NCBI GenBank assembly: GCA_002774315.1
Contig: PEYP01000003.1
Coordinates: 1-8,449, forward strand
Source of the DNA: Candidatus Stahliibacteriota bacterium CG08_land_8_20_14_0_20_40_26
GTDB taxonomy: Bacteria > Hydrothermota > UBA3073
Length of the DNA: 8,449 bases
Reading direction: 5' to 3'
Shown: positions 1 through 6,547 of the stretch, piece by piece
How the letters are laid out: each line of letters opens with the position of its first letter
Position numbering within the stretch: the first letter of the stretch is position 1
Translations under genes and position numbers: made by a program
The notes under the pieces: generated by a model
Database searches by the model: none
The model's input: only the letters and a program-made list of their open reading frames with translations
What the model was told of the DNA's origin: nothing

Positions 1-9
1 CAGTATAAA

Positions 10-49
10 ACATTCACCCCGCACCGATGCATAGGTGCGGGGTGAATGT
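10..49. repeat. 40-bp near-perfect palindrome
   Basis: Arms of 16 bp (10-25 and 34-49, starting ACATTCACCCCGCACC) are exact reverse complements. The centre 26-33 is itself paired except for one G/A mismatch, so almost the whole 40 bp is self-complementary. The stem is G+C-rich in an A+T-rich setting. On the minus strand it is followed at once by TTTTA, as an intrinsic terminator would be. On the plus strand the nearest T-run (63-67) is 14 bases away. It could end transcription of genes outside the window or belong to a dispersed palindromic repeat family. It lies just upstream of the promoter. Confidence 0.75.
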
Positions 50-69
50 AATTCGTGGTGTCTTTTTAC

Positions 70-98
70 TTGACATTTTGCAAAAATTACTGTATAAT
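70..98 (+). promoter_or_regulatory. Consensus sigma-70 promoter
   Basis: The -35 hexamer TTGACA (70-75) and the -10 hexamer TATAAT (93-98) both match consensus exactly, with the optimal 17-bp spacer. Transcription would start near position 105, leaving a leader of about 155 nt before the GH130 gene. No other hexamer pair of this quality was noticed in the window, so this is the likely promoter for the phosphorylase, transporter and glycosidase genes. A promoter this strong driving catabolic genes would be expected to be held down by a repressor or by control within the leader. Confidence 0.8.
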
Positions 99-112
99 AA
101 ATTTATCTTTTC

Positions 113-126
113 ATTCTTTTGAGAAT
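113..126. promoter_or_regulatory. Small dyad just after the predicted start of transcription
   Basis: ATTCT and AGAAT are exact reverse complements separated by four bases (TTTG). The dyad lies about 8-22 nt into the predicted transcript, where a repressor site or a 5'-protective hairpin would be effective. It is short enough to arise by chance. Confidence 0.3.
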
Positions 127-136
127 AGGGAAATAT

Positions 137-250
137 ATGAATATTATGGATATATTCAGAGTGGTTTCTATACCTTACCCCCAATCTGACATTTTTAGAT
201 TGAAGGTAATTTTTTATCTACGAGGGTTTAGACAGTCACTAAACTACTGA
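137..250 (+). CDS. Possible 37-residue leader peptide
   Basis: An ATG at 137 opens a 37-codon frame ending in TGA at 248-250. A weak ribosome binding site, AGGGA (127-131), sits 5 nt upstream. The peptide starts MNIMDIFRVVSIPYPQ and ends RGFRQSLNY; I do not recognise it. Its stop is directly followed by the AAGGAG of the GH130 gene, so translation could be coupled to that gene. The frame also runs through the attenuator-like hairpin at 171-208, so ribosomes on it could affect folding. There is no run of one amino acid as in classical amino-acid attenuators. An open frame of this length can occur by chance in A+T-rich DNA, so coding status is doubtful. Confidence 0.25.
   Translation: MNIMDIFRVVSIPYPQSDIFRLKVIFYLRGFRQSLNY
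138..158. promoter_or_regulatory. 21-bp dyad, candidate operator or RNA hairpin
   Basis: TGAATAT (138-144) and ATATTCA (152-158) are exact reverse complements with a 7-bp spacer. The spacing is one helical turn or so, as expected for a dimeric repressor. The site begins within the ATG of the possible leader ORF. No regulator gene is present in the window to pair with it. Confidence 0.35.
171..215 (+). terminator. Attenuator-like hairpin with T-tract in the leader
   Basis: TACCTT (171-176) pairs with AAGGTA (203-208), and CAATCT (182-187) pairs with AGATTG (197-202). This gives 12 base pairs with a 5-nt bulge on the 5' side and a 9-nt loop. One A and then six T (210-215) follow, as in an intrinsic terminator. 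It lies between the promoter and the first gene, with no complete upstream gene to terminate, so it would act as an attenuator. The stem is rather A+T-rich and bulged, so it may be weak. Confidence 0.45.
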
Positions 251-261
251 AAGGAGAAATG

Positions 262-1188
262 ATGCTTGAAAGATTTGAAGGAAATCCTATACTTGAGCCA
301 ATAGAAGCTCATACCTGGGAGTCCAAAACGGTCTTCAACACTGCCGCTATATATCTCAAAGATAAGATTCATTTGTTGTATCGGGCGACTGATATTAACG
401 ATATCTCCACAATTGGTTACGCATCCTCTAAGGATGGATTTCATATCGACGAAAGACTTAAGACTCCCGTGTTCTCACCGCAGAGCGTAGAAGATTGTCT
501 TGGTTGTGAAGACCCGCGAATAATAAAGATCGAAGAGCGTCTCTACATCACATATACAGCTTACGGAAGGGTTCCTGGAATGGAAGAAGGCACGTTGCGT
601 ATTTCCCCGAGATTGCGTCAGATTGGGCTGACCTCCATCTCTGTGGATGATTTTTTGAATCATAGATGGAATTTTGGTGAGAGAATATATCCGCTACGCG
701 GGATAGAAAATAAGGACTGCGTGATATTCCCTGAGAAATTTTCAGGGAAATATGTAATCTATCATCGTGTCAATCCCTATATCTGGATCTGCTACTCTGA
801 TGATCTCGTACACTGGTACGACCATAATATACTTATGGGTCCGAAACAAGGATGGGAGTATTTTAAGATAGGAGCAGGGGCGCCACCCATCAAGACAGAA
901 AAGGGGTGGCTTTTTATCTATCATGGGGTTTCGAGCACCCTCGTTTATAGCCTTGGGTTTGCTTTTATTGATTTAAAGGACCCGACTAAGATCATCTACA
1001 GACATCCCGAGCCGATTTTTGAACCTGTGATGAACTATGAAAAAGAAGGAATAGTCCCCAATGTTGTCTTTAGTGGTGGTGTAGTTCTTAAGGATAATAC
1101 CGTGTTTGTCTACTATGGTGGAGCTGACACTGTTATAGGTGTTGCAACAGCCCCGCTATCTCGGTTCTTTGAACTGGCAGGAGTATAG
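262..1188 (+). CDS. GH130-type glycoside phosphorylase
   Basis: This 308-residue protein has the length and motif order of GH130 glycoside phosphorylases, five-bladed beta-propeller enzymes that cleave beta-mannosides with inorganic phosphate and release mannose 1-phosphate. Visible motifs are NPIL near the N-terminus (residues 8-11), FNTAAI (25-30), LLYRATD (38-44), GCEDPRI (81-87, where D84 matches the conserved catalytic Asp), YHR (167-169), K202 of KIGAGAPP, H221 of YHGV and YYGGAD (284-289). The basic residues R169, K202 and H221 fall where phosphate-binding residues are expected, favouring a phosphorylase over a hydrolase. There is no signal peptide, so it acts in the cytoplasm. ATG 262 is preferred over ATG 259 because AGGAG (252-256) is 5 nt from the former and only 2 nt from the latter. 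The exact substrate (beta-1,4- or beta-1,2-mannoside, or mannosyl-GlcNAc) cannot be read from the sequence. Confidence 0.92.
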   Translation: MLERFEGNPILEPIEAHTWESKTVFNTAAIYLKDKIHLLYRATDINDISTIGYASSKDGFHIDERLKTPVFSPQSVEDCLGCEDPRIIKIEERLYITYTAYGRVPGMEEGTLRISPRLRQIGLTSISVDDFLNHRWNFGERIYPLRGIENKDCVIFPEKFSGKYVIYHRVNPYIWICYSDDLVHWYDHNILMGPKQGWEYFKIGAGAPPIKTEKGWLFIYHGVSSTLVYSLGFAFIDLKDPTKIIYRHPEPIFEPVMNYEKEGIVPNVVFSGGVVLKDNTVFVYYGGADTVIGVATAPLSRFFELAGV

Positions 1189-1232
1189 AGAATTTACAGA
1201 AGACAAAGGACACATTAATGGGAGGAGGAAAT

Positions 1233-2522
1233 ATGCTAAAATCTATTAAATGGCTCATCGTTCTTTTAGCTGTGGGGATATTCTCCCAAGAAAGCATCCT
1301 TTTTGCAAAGGGTGATGTTGTAAGGCTTACCTATTGGCCCTCTTCTAATCCTCAGGAGATAGAATTAGCAAAAGTTATAGTGGATGAATGGAACCATAAA
1401 CATCCAGGTATTCAGGTAGATATGCAGCCACTACCAGCCAGCCAATCAAGCGAAGAAGTGCTCCTTGCGGCAGTTGCAGCAAAGACAACGCCTGATATAT
1501 GTTCTAATATCTGGCCTGGAATTGTGGCAGGTTTTACTGAGGCAAATGCTCTTGTGTCTCTTGACAATTTTAAGGACTTCTGGGATGTAGCTTTATCGCG
1601 CGCACCCGAAGATATTCTTGAAACCTTCAGGTCAAAAGATGGACATATTTATCAAATGCCATGGAAGGGTAATCCGATAATGATGGAGTATAATGTAAAG
1701 CTTTTTAGCGATGCAGGTATATCTAAACCACCGAGAACATATTCGGAATTTATGGTGGCTGCTCAGAAGCTTACAAGGGATACAGATAGAGATGGGATAA
1801 TCGACCAGTGGATGGGTATAATAAATGTGAGTCCTGTATGGTGGCATAGATTTTTTGATTTTTATTCTCTGTATATCGCTGCATCTGGAGGCAGAACCTT
1901 GTTTGAAGATGATAAGGTTAACTTTGATAACGAGTATGCGATTCAGGTATTTCGATTTCTACAGGAGGGTTTTAAAAAAGGATATTTCCCAAAGGGGACC
2001 CTTCAAGGAAATCAATTTTTGATGGAGAATGTGGCTGTTCAATTTGTAGGGCCTTGGGATATCGGTTATCTGGAAAAATATAAAACAGAGGATTTTGAGT
2101 ATGATTTCGCACCTCTACCCATTCCAGACAATACTCCAGAACCAATTTTAACTTACAGTGATCCTAAAAATATTGTAATATTCAGCACTACAAAACATCC
2201 AGAAGAGGCATGGGAATTTGTTAAATTCCTGATTTCAAAGGAGTCTGACCTCCAACTGTTGAAGATATGTTATCAAATCCCATTCAGGAAAGATTTAGAT
2301 ATTGATTCAACCTTCAAAGAATACTTTGATGAGAATCCAAAGACGATGAAATTTGCAAAACAGATATCCTATACGAGAGGAGTGGATAATGTTTCACAAT
2401 TGAAGGAAATTTTTGATGTTATAGCACAGGCATTTGAATACTGTTGTGTTTATGGCAAAGAGACTCCAGAAAAAGCGGTAAAGAATGCTGCAGAGAGATG
2501 CCAGCGAATAATTGGAAGATAG
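1233..2522 (+). CDS. ABC transporter sugar-binding protein (family 1)
   Basis: This 429-residue extracellular solute-binding protein of the MalE/UgpB type would capture an oligosaccharide outside the inner membrane and hand it to the two permeases encoded next. The N-terminus MLKSIKWLIVLLAVG is a Sec signal, with likely cleavage after ILFA near residue 26. No lipobox Cys is present, so the protein should be soluble in the periplasm. Typical family features are YWPSSNPQE in the first strand, IKVD-like IQVDMQPLP, and a Ca-binding-like loop DTDRDGIIDQW (residues 183-193), which is common in this group. ATG 1233 is chosen over ATG 1218 because GGAGGAGG (1221-1228) lies between them and is correctly spaced only for 1233; it also places the basic residues properly at the start of the signal. 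It is 44 bp downstream of the GH130 gene. Ligand specificity is not evident. Confidence 0.94.
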   Translation: MLKSIKWLIVLLAVGIFSQESILFAKGDVVRLTYWPSSNPQEIELAKVIVDEWNHKHPGIQVDMQPLPASQSSEEVLLAAVAAKTTPDICSNIWPGIVAGFTEANALVSLDNFKDFWDVALSRAPEDILETFRSKDGHIYQMPWKGNPIMMEYNVKLFSDAGISKPPRTYSEFMVAAQKLTRDTDRDGIIDQWMGIINVSPVWWHRFFDFYSLYIAASGGRTLFEDDKVNFDNEYAIQVFRFLQEGFKKGYFPKGTLQGNQFLMENVAVQFVGPWDIGYLEKYKTEDFEYDFAPLPIPDNTPEPILTYSDPKNIVIFSTTKHPEEAWEFVKFLISKESDLQLLKICYQIPFRKDLDIDSTFKEYFDENPKTMKFAKQISYTRGVDNVSQLKEIFDVIAQAFEYCCVYGKETPEKAVKNAAERCQRIIGR

Positions 2523-2531
2523 GTGGATTAT

Positions 2532-3407
2532 ATGAGGAGAAGAGCAATTGAAAATAACAGGGTAGGATACCTGATGGTATCACCTTATATCATTTTTTTT
2601 CTTCTATTTGTTGGCTACCCTCTTATGTTTTCCCTCGTTCTGGTCTTCCATAAGTGGAATATAATAGGGCCAATGAGATTTATCGGGTTCGGTAATTTTG
2701 GGCAACTCCTCCACGATGCACTCTTCTGGAAATCTTTGGGTAACACACTTATTTTCCTCGTCATACATATCCCCCTCCAGATAATCATCGCCCTGGTCAT
2801 TGCAAACATTCTTAACCAGAGAATAGCAGCAAGAGGATTTTTCAGGGCAGCGTTTTTTCTACCGGTCGTCGTATCAGGTGTGGTAGTCACCATACTCTGG
2901 CAGCAGCTCTATTCACAGGAGACAGGCCTGTTTAATACACTGCTATCCAGAATAGGTCTGCCTAAGGTCCCCTGGCTTATCAGTACCAGATTAGCCATGC
3001 CATCGATTGCGATAATGGCGACATGGAAGAATGTCGGGCTCTATATCGTCCTATTTTTAACAGGCCTGCAGACTATACCTGCCTCCCTCTATGAGGTAGC
3101 GGACCTTGACGGTGCATCAGAGGTCCAAAAGTTCTTTCATGTAACTATTCCGATGCTAAACCCAACTATGGTAATGGTTGTGATTCTATCCACCCTCGGT
3201 GGATTCTCTCTATTCATTGAACCTTATGTTATGACAGGGGGTGGGCCAATGAACAGTACCTTATCCTGTGTACTATATATCTATAAGCAGGCTTTCTACT
3301 TTAATCATATGGGATATGCCGCTACCCTGGGGTTTGCTGTGGCTCTGATTATAATGATTGTGGTTATAATCCAGCGCAAGTTGGTTGAGACGGAAATATA
3401 CACATGA
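2532..3407 (+). CDS. ABC sugar transporter permease (MalF/UgpA-like)
   Basis: This 291-residue inner-membrane permease is one half of the transport channel. Six hydrophobic segments can be seen near residues 12-38, 71-93, 104-124, 156-178, 208-232 and 263-281. The cytoplasmic EAA loop, which docks on the ATPase, reads EVADLDGASEVQKFFHVTIP (188-207) with the conserved Gly at 194. YVMTGGGP (232-239) is a typical family motif. ATG 2532 follows AGGTGG (2521-2526) by 5 nt and gives the usual short basic start MRRRA. A GTG at 2523, directly after the preceding stop codon, would add three residues and cannot be excluded. The gene practically abuts the binding-protein gene and overlaps the next by 4 bp. 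Confidence 0.95.
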   Translation: MRRRAIENNRVGYLMVSPYIIFFLLFVGYPLMFSLVLVFHKWNIIGPMRFIGFGNFGQLLHDALFWKSLGNTLIFLVIHIPLQIIIALVIANILNQRIAARGFFRAAFFLPVVVSGVVVTILWQQLYSQETGLFNTLLSRIGLPKVPWLISTRLAMPSIAIMATWKNVGLYIVLFLTGLQTIPASLYEVADLDGASEVQKFFHVTIPMLNPTMVMVVILSTLGGFSLFIEPYVMTGGGPMNSTLSCVLYIYKQAFYFNHMGYAATLGFAVALIIMIVVIIQRKLVETEIYT

Positions 3408-4210
3408 AAAAGGCAATATTTTACATAATATTATCGCTTGTTGCACTGATCTTTATCTATCCATTTATCTGGATGGCATCAGCAGCCCTCAGGCCAGAGA
3501 TTGAGATATCCAGCCTCTCTCCTTTCTCACATAATTTCTCTATCTCCAATTACAAGGCAGTTCTGGAGAAGATACCAATAGGCCGAGCTTTCCTGAACAG
3601 CCTTTTTGTGTCCAGTTCAATAACTTTCTCAGTCCTCGTCTTCAGTTCGATAGTTGGTTACGCATTGTCAAGATTAAAGTTTAGAGGAAGAGAGCTAATC
3701 TTTATGGTTATACTCTTTACGATGATGATCCCATTCCAGATAACTATGATACCGCTTTATGTTCTGATGGTTAAGTTTGGCTGGACAGACACATATCTGG
3801 CACTTATCGTTCCAGGTATGATAAGTGCCTTTGGCATTCTACTTTTCAGACAATACTTTAAGGCTATTCCGCAGGCTATAATAGATGCAGCCCGAATAGA
3901 CGGTTGTTCAGATTTAGGAATACTATTTCGTATTGTCTGGCCCAACTCCATTCCTGCTTTGGTGACTGTCGCCATAATCACCTTTATGAACACATGGAAT
4001 GAAGTCCTCTGGCCATTAATCGTCATTAGAAAGCAATCCATTATGACAATGCCACAGATGGTAACCCTGTTTGCAGTTGGGGGTCAGGCCGAGCAGGTTG
4101 GTGTAGGGTTGGCCTCAGCAATGATGTTAGCTGCTCCCGTGGTCATAATATACTGTATATTCCAAAGACATTTTATCGCCAGTATGGTTCATACAGGGGT
4201 AAAAGGATAG
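3404..4210 (+). CDS. ABC sugar transporter permease (MalG/UgpE-like)
   Basis: This 268-residue partner permease completes the transport channel. Its start overlaps the upstream stop as ATGA (3404-3407), indicating translational coupling and a balanced 1:1 yield. Hydrophobic segments are near residues 5-27, 68-89, 98-122, 130-150, 181-205 and 235-255. The EAA loop is DAARIDGCSDLGILFRIVWP (161-180), with the conserved Gly at 167. MIPFQITMIPLYVLM (108-122) and NTWNEVLWPLI (196-206) are characteristic of the MalG branch. No ATPase gene follows. That is common for CUT1 systems, which often share one MsmX/UgpC-type ATPase encoded elsewhere. Confidence 0.95.
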   Translation: MKKAIFYIILSLVALIFIYPFIWMASAALRPEIEISSLSPFSHNFSISNYKAVLEKIPIGRAFLNSLFVSSSITFSVLVFSSIVGYALSRLKFRGRELIFMVILFTMMIPFQITMIPLYVLMVKFGWTDTYLALIVPGMISAFGILLFRQYFKAIPQAIIDAARIDGCSDLGILFRIVWPNSIPALVTVAIITFMNTWNEVLWPLIVIRKQSIMTMPQMVTLFAVGGQAEQVGVGLASAMMLAAPVVIIYCIFQRHFIASMVHTGVKG

Positions 4211-4270
4211 CCCCTAAAGACAAAAAATGTAGGAGAAATCACTTCTAATTTCAGTAAATCCTCTGCATAG
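4211..4270 (+). other. Gap with displaced Shine-Dalgarno and small hairpin
   Basis: The 60-bp gap contains a good AGGAG (4231-4235), but it is 35 nt from the next start codon and has no start codon at a useful distance. GAAAT (4235-4239) and ATTTC (4249-4253) can pair. An in-frame TAG (4268-4270) directly precedes the glycosidase ATG, so its coding frame cannot extend upstream. No ribosome binding site is visible close to ATG 4271. Confidence 0.5.
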
Positions 4271-6232
4271 ATGAAACGAATAGAAAAAACCTGTTTTAAG
4301 AAGAACGGCAAACCTATCTATTTGATAGGCGCCAACTACTGGCCAAGAAAGACAGGGCCATTGATGTGGAGAAAGTGGAATCCTGAGACTGTAAAAGAAG
4401 AACTTGAACAGATGAAGAGTCTGGGGATGAATGTGTGCCGTTCCTTTCTTTATTTTCCCGACTTTATGCCCAAACCTGATAGTGTCGATGAGGGTATGCT
4501 TGAAAGGTTTGCAGAATTCATAGAACTGTGCGAAGAAGTGGATATCTGTACAATACCCAGTTTTTTTGTCGGACATATGTCTGGAGAGGATTGGGATGTC
4601 AACTGGAGAAAGGGTAGAAACTTCTACAAAGATGCCTGGATGCTTGAGCAAGAGTCATTGTATGTCCGAGAAGTTGTAAAAAAGGTTGGGAAAAGCAAGG
4701 CAGTATTAGGGTGGTTACTGACAAATGAAATCACAAACTACGCAGGCACTGTAGACGCTGAAAGCGTGCTCAACTGGATAAAAACTATCTGCAAGGCAGT
4801 TCGTGAGATCGACACTATACATCCGATTAGCGTCGGTGACGGAGTCTGGGGGCGAGAAGTCCATGGTAAAGACACGGGATTTAGGTTGCGTGAACAGAAA
4901 GAAGTGATCGATTTTTTCGGGCCCCACTTTTATCCGAACGAGGATGACTCCCTACGCCACTCGTATATTCCCTCTTTTATAATAAAGATGTGTAATTACG
5001 GAAGACCTGTGATTCTTGAAGAATTTGGTTGTTCCAATTGCTTTGCCTCTGAAGAGCATCAGGCGAATTATTATCGCACGACTTTTAATAGTGCATTTCT
5101 TGCTGGCGCGGTCGGTACTCTATGCTGGTGTTACTCAGACTTTGATCTTCCCTATCAAAGGCCATACTCACACCATCCATTCGAGTTATTATTTGGTGTC
5201 ACAAGAAAGGATAAATCTGTAAAGCCAGCCGGGTATGAAGTTGAGCGCTTTAGTAATATAATCAATAAAATTGACCCATTTGAAATTGATATTGAGGAAA
5301 GCAAGGCCTTTATTATTGTTCCCTCCTATTATATCCTGGATTATCCATATTCATTCGAAGATAAGGATATGATTAAAAAGGTCTTATTGCAGTGCTATAC
5401 ATTGACCAAACAGGCACATATGAACTGCAGATTTTTCCCGGAACCCCAATTGCCGAAAGAGATAGAATCAGAAGAGAGGCCGAGTATTCCAAAAGAGATG
5501 AAGTTGTTACTCGCACCAAATATACAGAAACTTACGGCGCCCTTCTGGGGGGAAATCTATCGGTATATAGAGAAAGGAGGAATATTTTACTGCTCTTATC
5601 ATTATGATATGTGGATACACATATTTGAAAGACTATTTGGTGCAAGACACAGCCTTCGATTTGGTATTGCAGACATACCTGATGGGGGGGAAATAGAGGT
5701 GAAATTTATTGAGGACTTCTTTGATATATCAAAGAATGAACGATTTATTTACAAGGTCAACGGCCATTATCGCGATAGGGCGTTTTGCCCCGTCACGCCT
5801 ACCACGGCGGAGGTTATCGCCGTAGATGGAGAGGGCAGACCCGCGGTACTTTTAAATTCTATAGGGAAAGGGAAGGTAATTTTTTCTGCCTATCCACTCG
5901 AATATTATCTGGCAAATACGCATGAAGTTTACAAAAGCGATAATACCTACCGAATTTATAAAAGCTTATGCAGAATGGCAGGAGTAGTGCCCACCTTTGA
6001 CTCGCCAAATCCATATGTGGAGATAGGTAATATAAGATGTAAGGATAAATCGAGATTCCTTTTATGGATAATAAATCACGACTGGGAAAAGACAGAAGGT
6101 TTCATAAAAACAGGACCAAGTATAAAGAATGTTGTAGACTTTGAAACGGGAGAATCCATGCATTTCAAAGACCGTATTCCATTCAAATTACCACCCAAAG
6201 AGATTAAGGTATACAATATCGAAACTGAGTGA
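4271..6232 (+). CDS. GH5-like glycosidase with GH42-like C-terminal domains
   Basis: This 653-residue cytoplasmic enzyme has no signal peptide. Residues 1-330 form a clan GH-A TIM barrel resembling GH5: GANYWP (20-25), R57, H102, LTNE with N152 and acid/base E153, GPHFYP (217-222), PVILEEFG with nucleophile E251, and W286. This is a retaining, double-displacement glycosidase signature. Residues about 345-570 look like the glutamine-amidotransferase-like domain used for trimerisation in GH42 beta-galactosidases (LLLAPN, YIEKGG, GKGKVIFSAYPLE). The last 75 residues look like a small beta-sandwich (LLWIINH). From memory, GH5_18 beta-mannosidases have a similar three-domain plan, so exo-acting removal of beta-linked mannose from imported oligosaccharides is plausible; beta-glucosidase or beta-galactosidase activity is also possible. 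It is probably in the transporter operon, 60 bp downstream. The start codon lacks a clear ribosome binding site. Confidence 0.85.
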   Translation: MKRIEKTCFKKNGKPIYLIGANYWPRKTGPLMWRKWNPETVKEELEQMKSLGMNVCRSFLYFPDFMPKPDSVDEGMLERFAEFIELCEEVDICTIPSFFVGHMSGEDWDVNWRKGRNFYKDAWMLEQESLYVREVVKKVGKSKAVLGWLLTNEITNYAGTVDAESVLNWIKTICKAVREIDTIHPISVGDGVWGREVHGKDTGFRLREQKEVIDFFGPHFYPNEDDSLRHSYIPSFIIKMCNYGRPVILEEFGCSNCFASEEHQANYYRTTFNSAFLAGAVGTLCWCYSDFDLPYQRPYSHHPFELLFGVTRKDKSVKPAGYEVERFSNIINKIDPFEIDIEESKAFIIVPSYYILDYPYSFEDKDMIKKVLLQCYTLTKQAHMNCRFFPEPQLPKEIESEERPSIPKEMKLLLAPNIQKLTAPFWGEIYRYIEKGGIFYCSYHYDMWIHIFERLFGARHSLRFGIADIPDGGEIEVKFIEDFFDISKNERFIYKVNGHYRDRAFCPVTPTTAEVIAVDGEGRPAVLLNSIGKGKVIFSAYPLEYYLANTHEVYKSDNTYRIYKSLCRMAGVVPTFDSPNPYVEIGNIRCKDKSRFLLWIINHDWEKTEGFIKTGPSIKNVVDFETGESMHFKDRIPFKLPPKEIKVYNIETE

Positions 6233-6246
6233 TATAAACAACTGTG

Positions 6247-6522
6247 ATTCAGACAGTAGTAATGATAGAATAAGGTCTCATAAACCGAAAAACTATTATT
6301 GAGACAAATATCAGCAAATTAACAAGATAAATTTTTATATCTCAAAATAGCAGGGGAAAAATATAAATCTCTTTTAATGGATTCACTTCGTTCACCACAG
6401 GTCTCTTTAAATCCCTGTTGAAAAAAACACAATAAATTTAATAAATTGGAATTAAGGCGTCAGCCTTTTAAAATCCTTACGCCTGCCTGCCGGTAGGCAG
6501 GGATTAACTTCACTGTCTGAAT
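6247..6522. repeat. Possible MITE-like element bounded by 11-bp inverted repeats
   Basis: ATTCAGACAGT (6247-6257) and ACTGTCTGAAT (6512-6522) are exact reverse complements 276 bp apart end to end. They enclose most of the gap. A second, nested inverted pair is AATCCCTG (6410-6417) with CAGGGATT (6498-6505). No transposase is encoded, and no target-site duplication is evident next to the outer ends. The right end is only 14 bp before the dehydrogenase ribosome binding site. Confidence 0.35.
6455..6505. repeat. CCTGCCTGCC/GGTAGGCAGG palindrome with flanking stems
   Basis: CCTGCCTGCC (6482-6491) faces GGTAGGCAGG (6492-6501), a 20-bp palindrome with one G/T mismatch. AGGCGT (6455-6460) pairs with ACGCCT (6479-6484), and AATCC (6472-6476) can pair with GGATT (6501-6505), so alternative, mutually exclusive folds are possible. 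From memory, palindromes of this kind are dispersed in many candidate-phylum genomes, where they generate spurious peptides containing LPAGR on the opposite strand. No T-tract follows, so it does not look like an intrinsic terminator. Confidence 0.65.
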
Positions 6523-6535
6523 TGCAGATATAAAC

Positions 6536-6542
6536 AAGGAGG
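6536..6542 (+). promoter_or_regulatory. Shine-Dalgarno that decides the dehydrogenase start
   Basis: AAGGAGG is the strongest ribosome binding site in the window. Its spacing of 5 nt points to the codon at 6548, which is ATT. The first in-frame ATG (6581) is 38 nt away, too far to be served by this site. Confidence 0.75.
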
Positions 6543-6547
6543 AAGTA

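Larger units (their letters stand above)
6233..6547. other. 315-bp repeat-rich intergenic gap
   Basis: No credible gene is present on either strand. The gap holds several inverted repeats, described separately, and a direct repeat TTCAC-TTCG (6382-6390) followed by TTCAC (6391-6395). A GTCTCA/TGAGAC stem (6275-6280 and 6300-6305) lies about 40 bp after the glycosidase, but without a T-tract, so it is not a convincing terminator. Other stems are ACTGT/ACAGT (6241-6257) and ACAGG/CCTGT (6397-6418). The A+T-rich stretch 6418-6455 might hold a promoter for the next two genes, but no good hexamer pair was found. Confidence 0.7.

Noticed and set aside
1779..1814. Dockerin-like calcium loop in the binding protein, suggesting a cellulosome link
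   Set aside because: DTDRDGIIDQW occurs once, not as the duplicated repeat of a dockerin, and such single loops are usual in this solute-binding family.
4214..4651. 145-codon open frame on the minus strand
   Set aside because: It lies opposite the start of the glycosidase, whose frame has clear catalytic motifs. The minus-strand peptide shows no recognisable domain and extends across the intergenic gap.
5016..5607. Two plus-strand open frames (5016-5222 and 5392-5607) inside the glycosidase
   Set aside because: They are out-of-frame shadows of the 653-residue gene, with no good ribosome binding site and no recognisable domain.
6397..6430. ACAGG/CCTGT hairpin as a terminator after the glycosidase
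   Set aside because: It is followed by a run of A, not T, on the plus strand, and lies 165 bp past the gene with only a 5-bp stem.
6504..6534. TTAACT and TATAAA as a promoter for the dehydrogenase
   Set aside because: The 19-bp spacing is poor, and transcription would begin inside the ribosome binding site, leaving no room for a leader.
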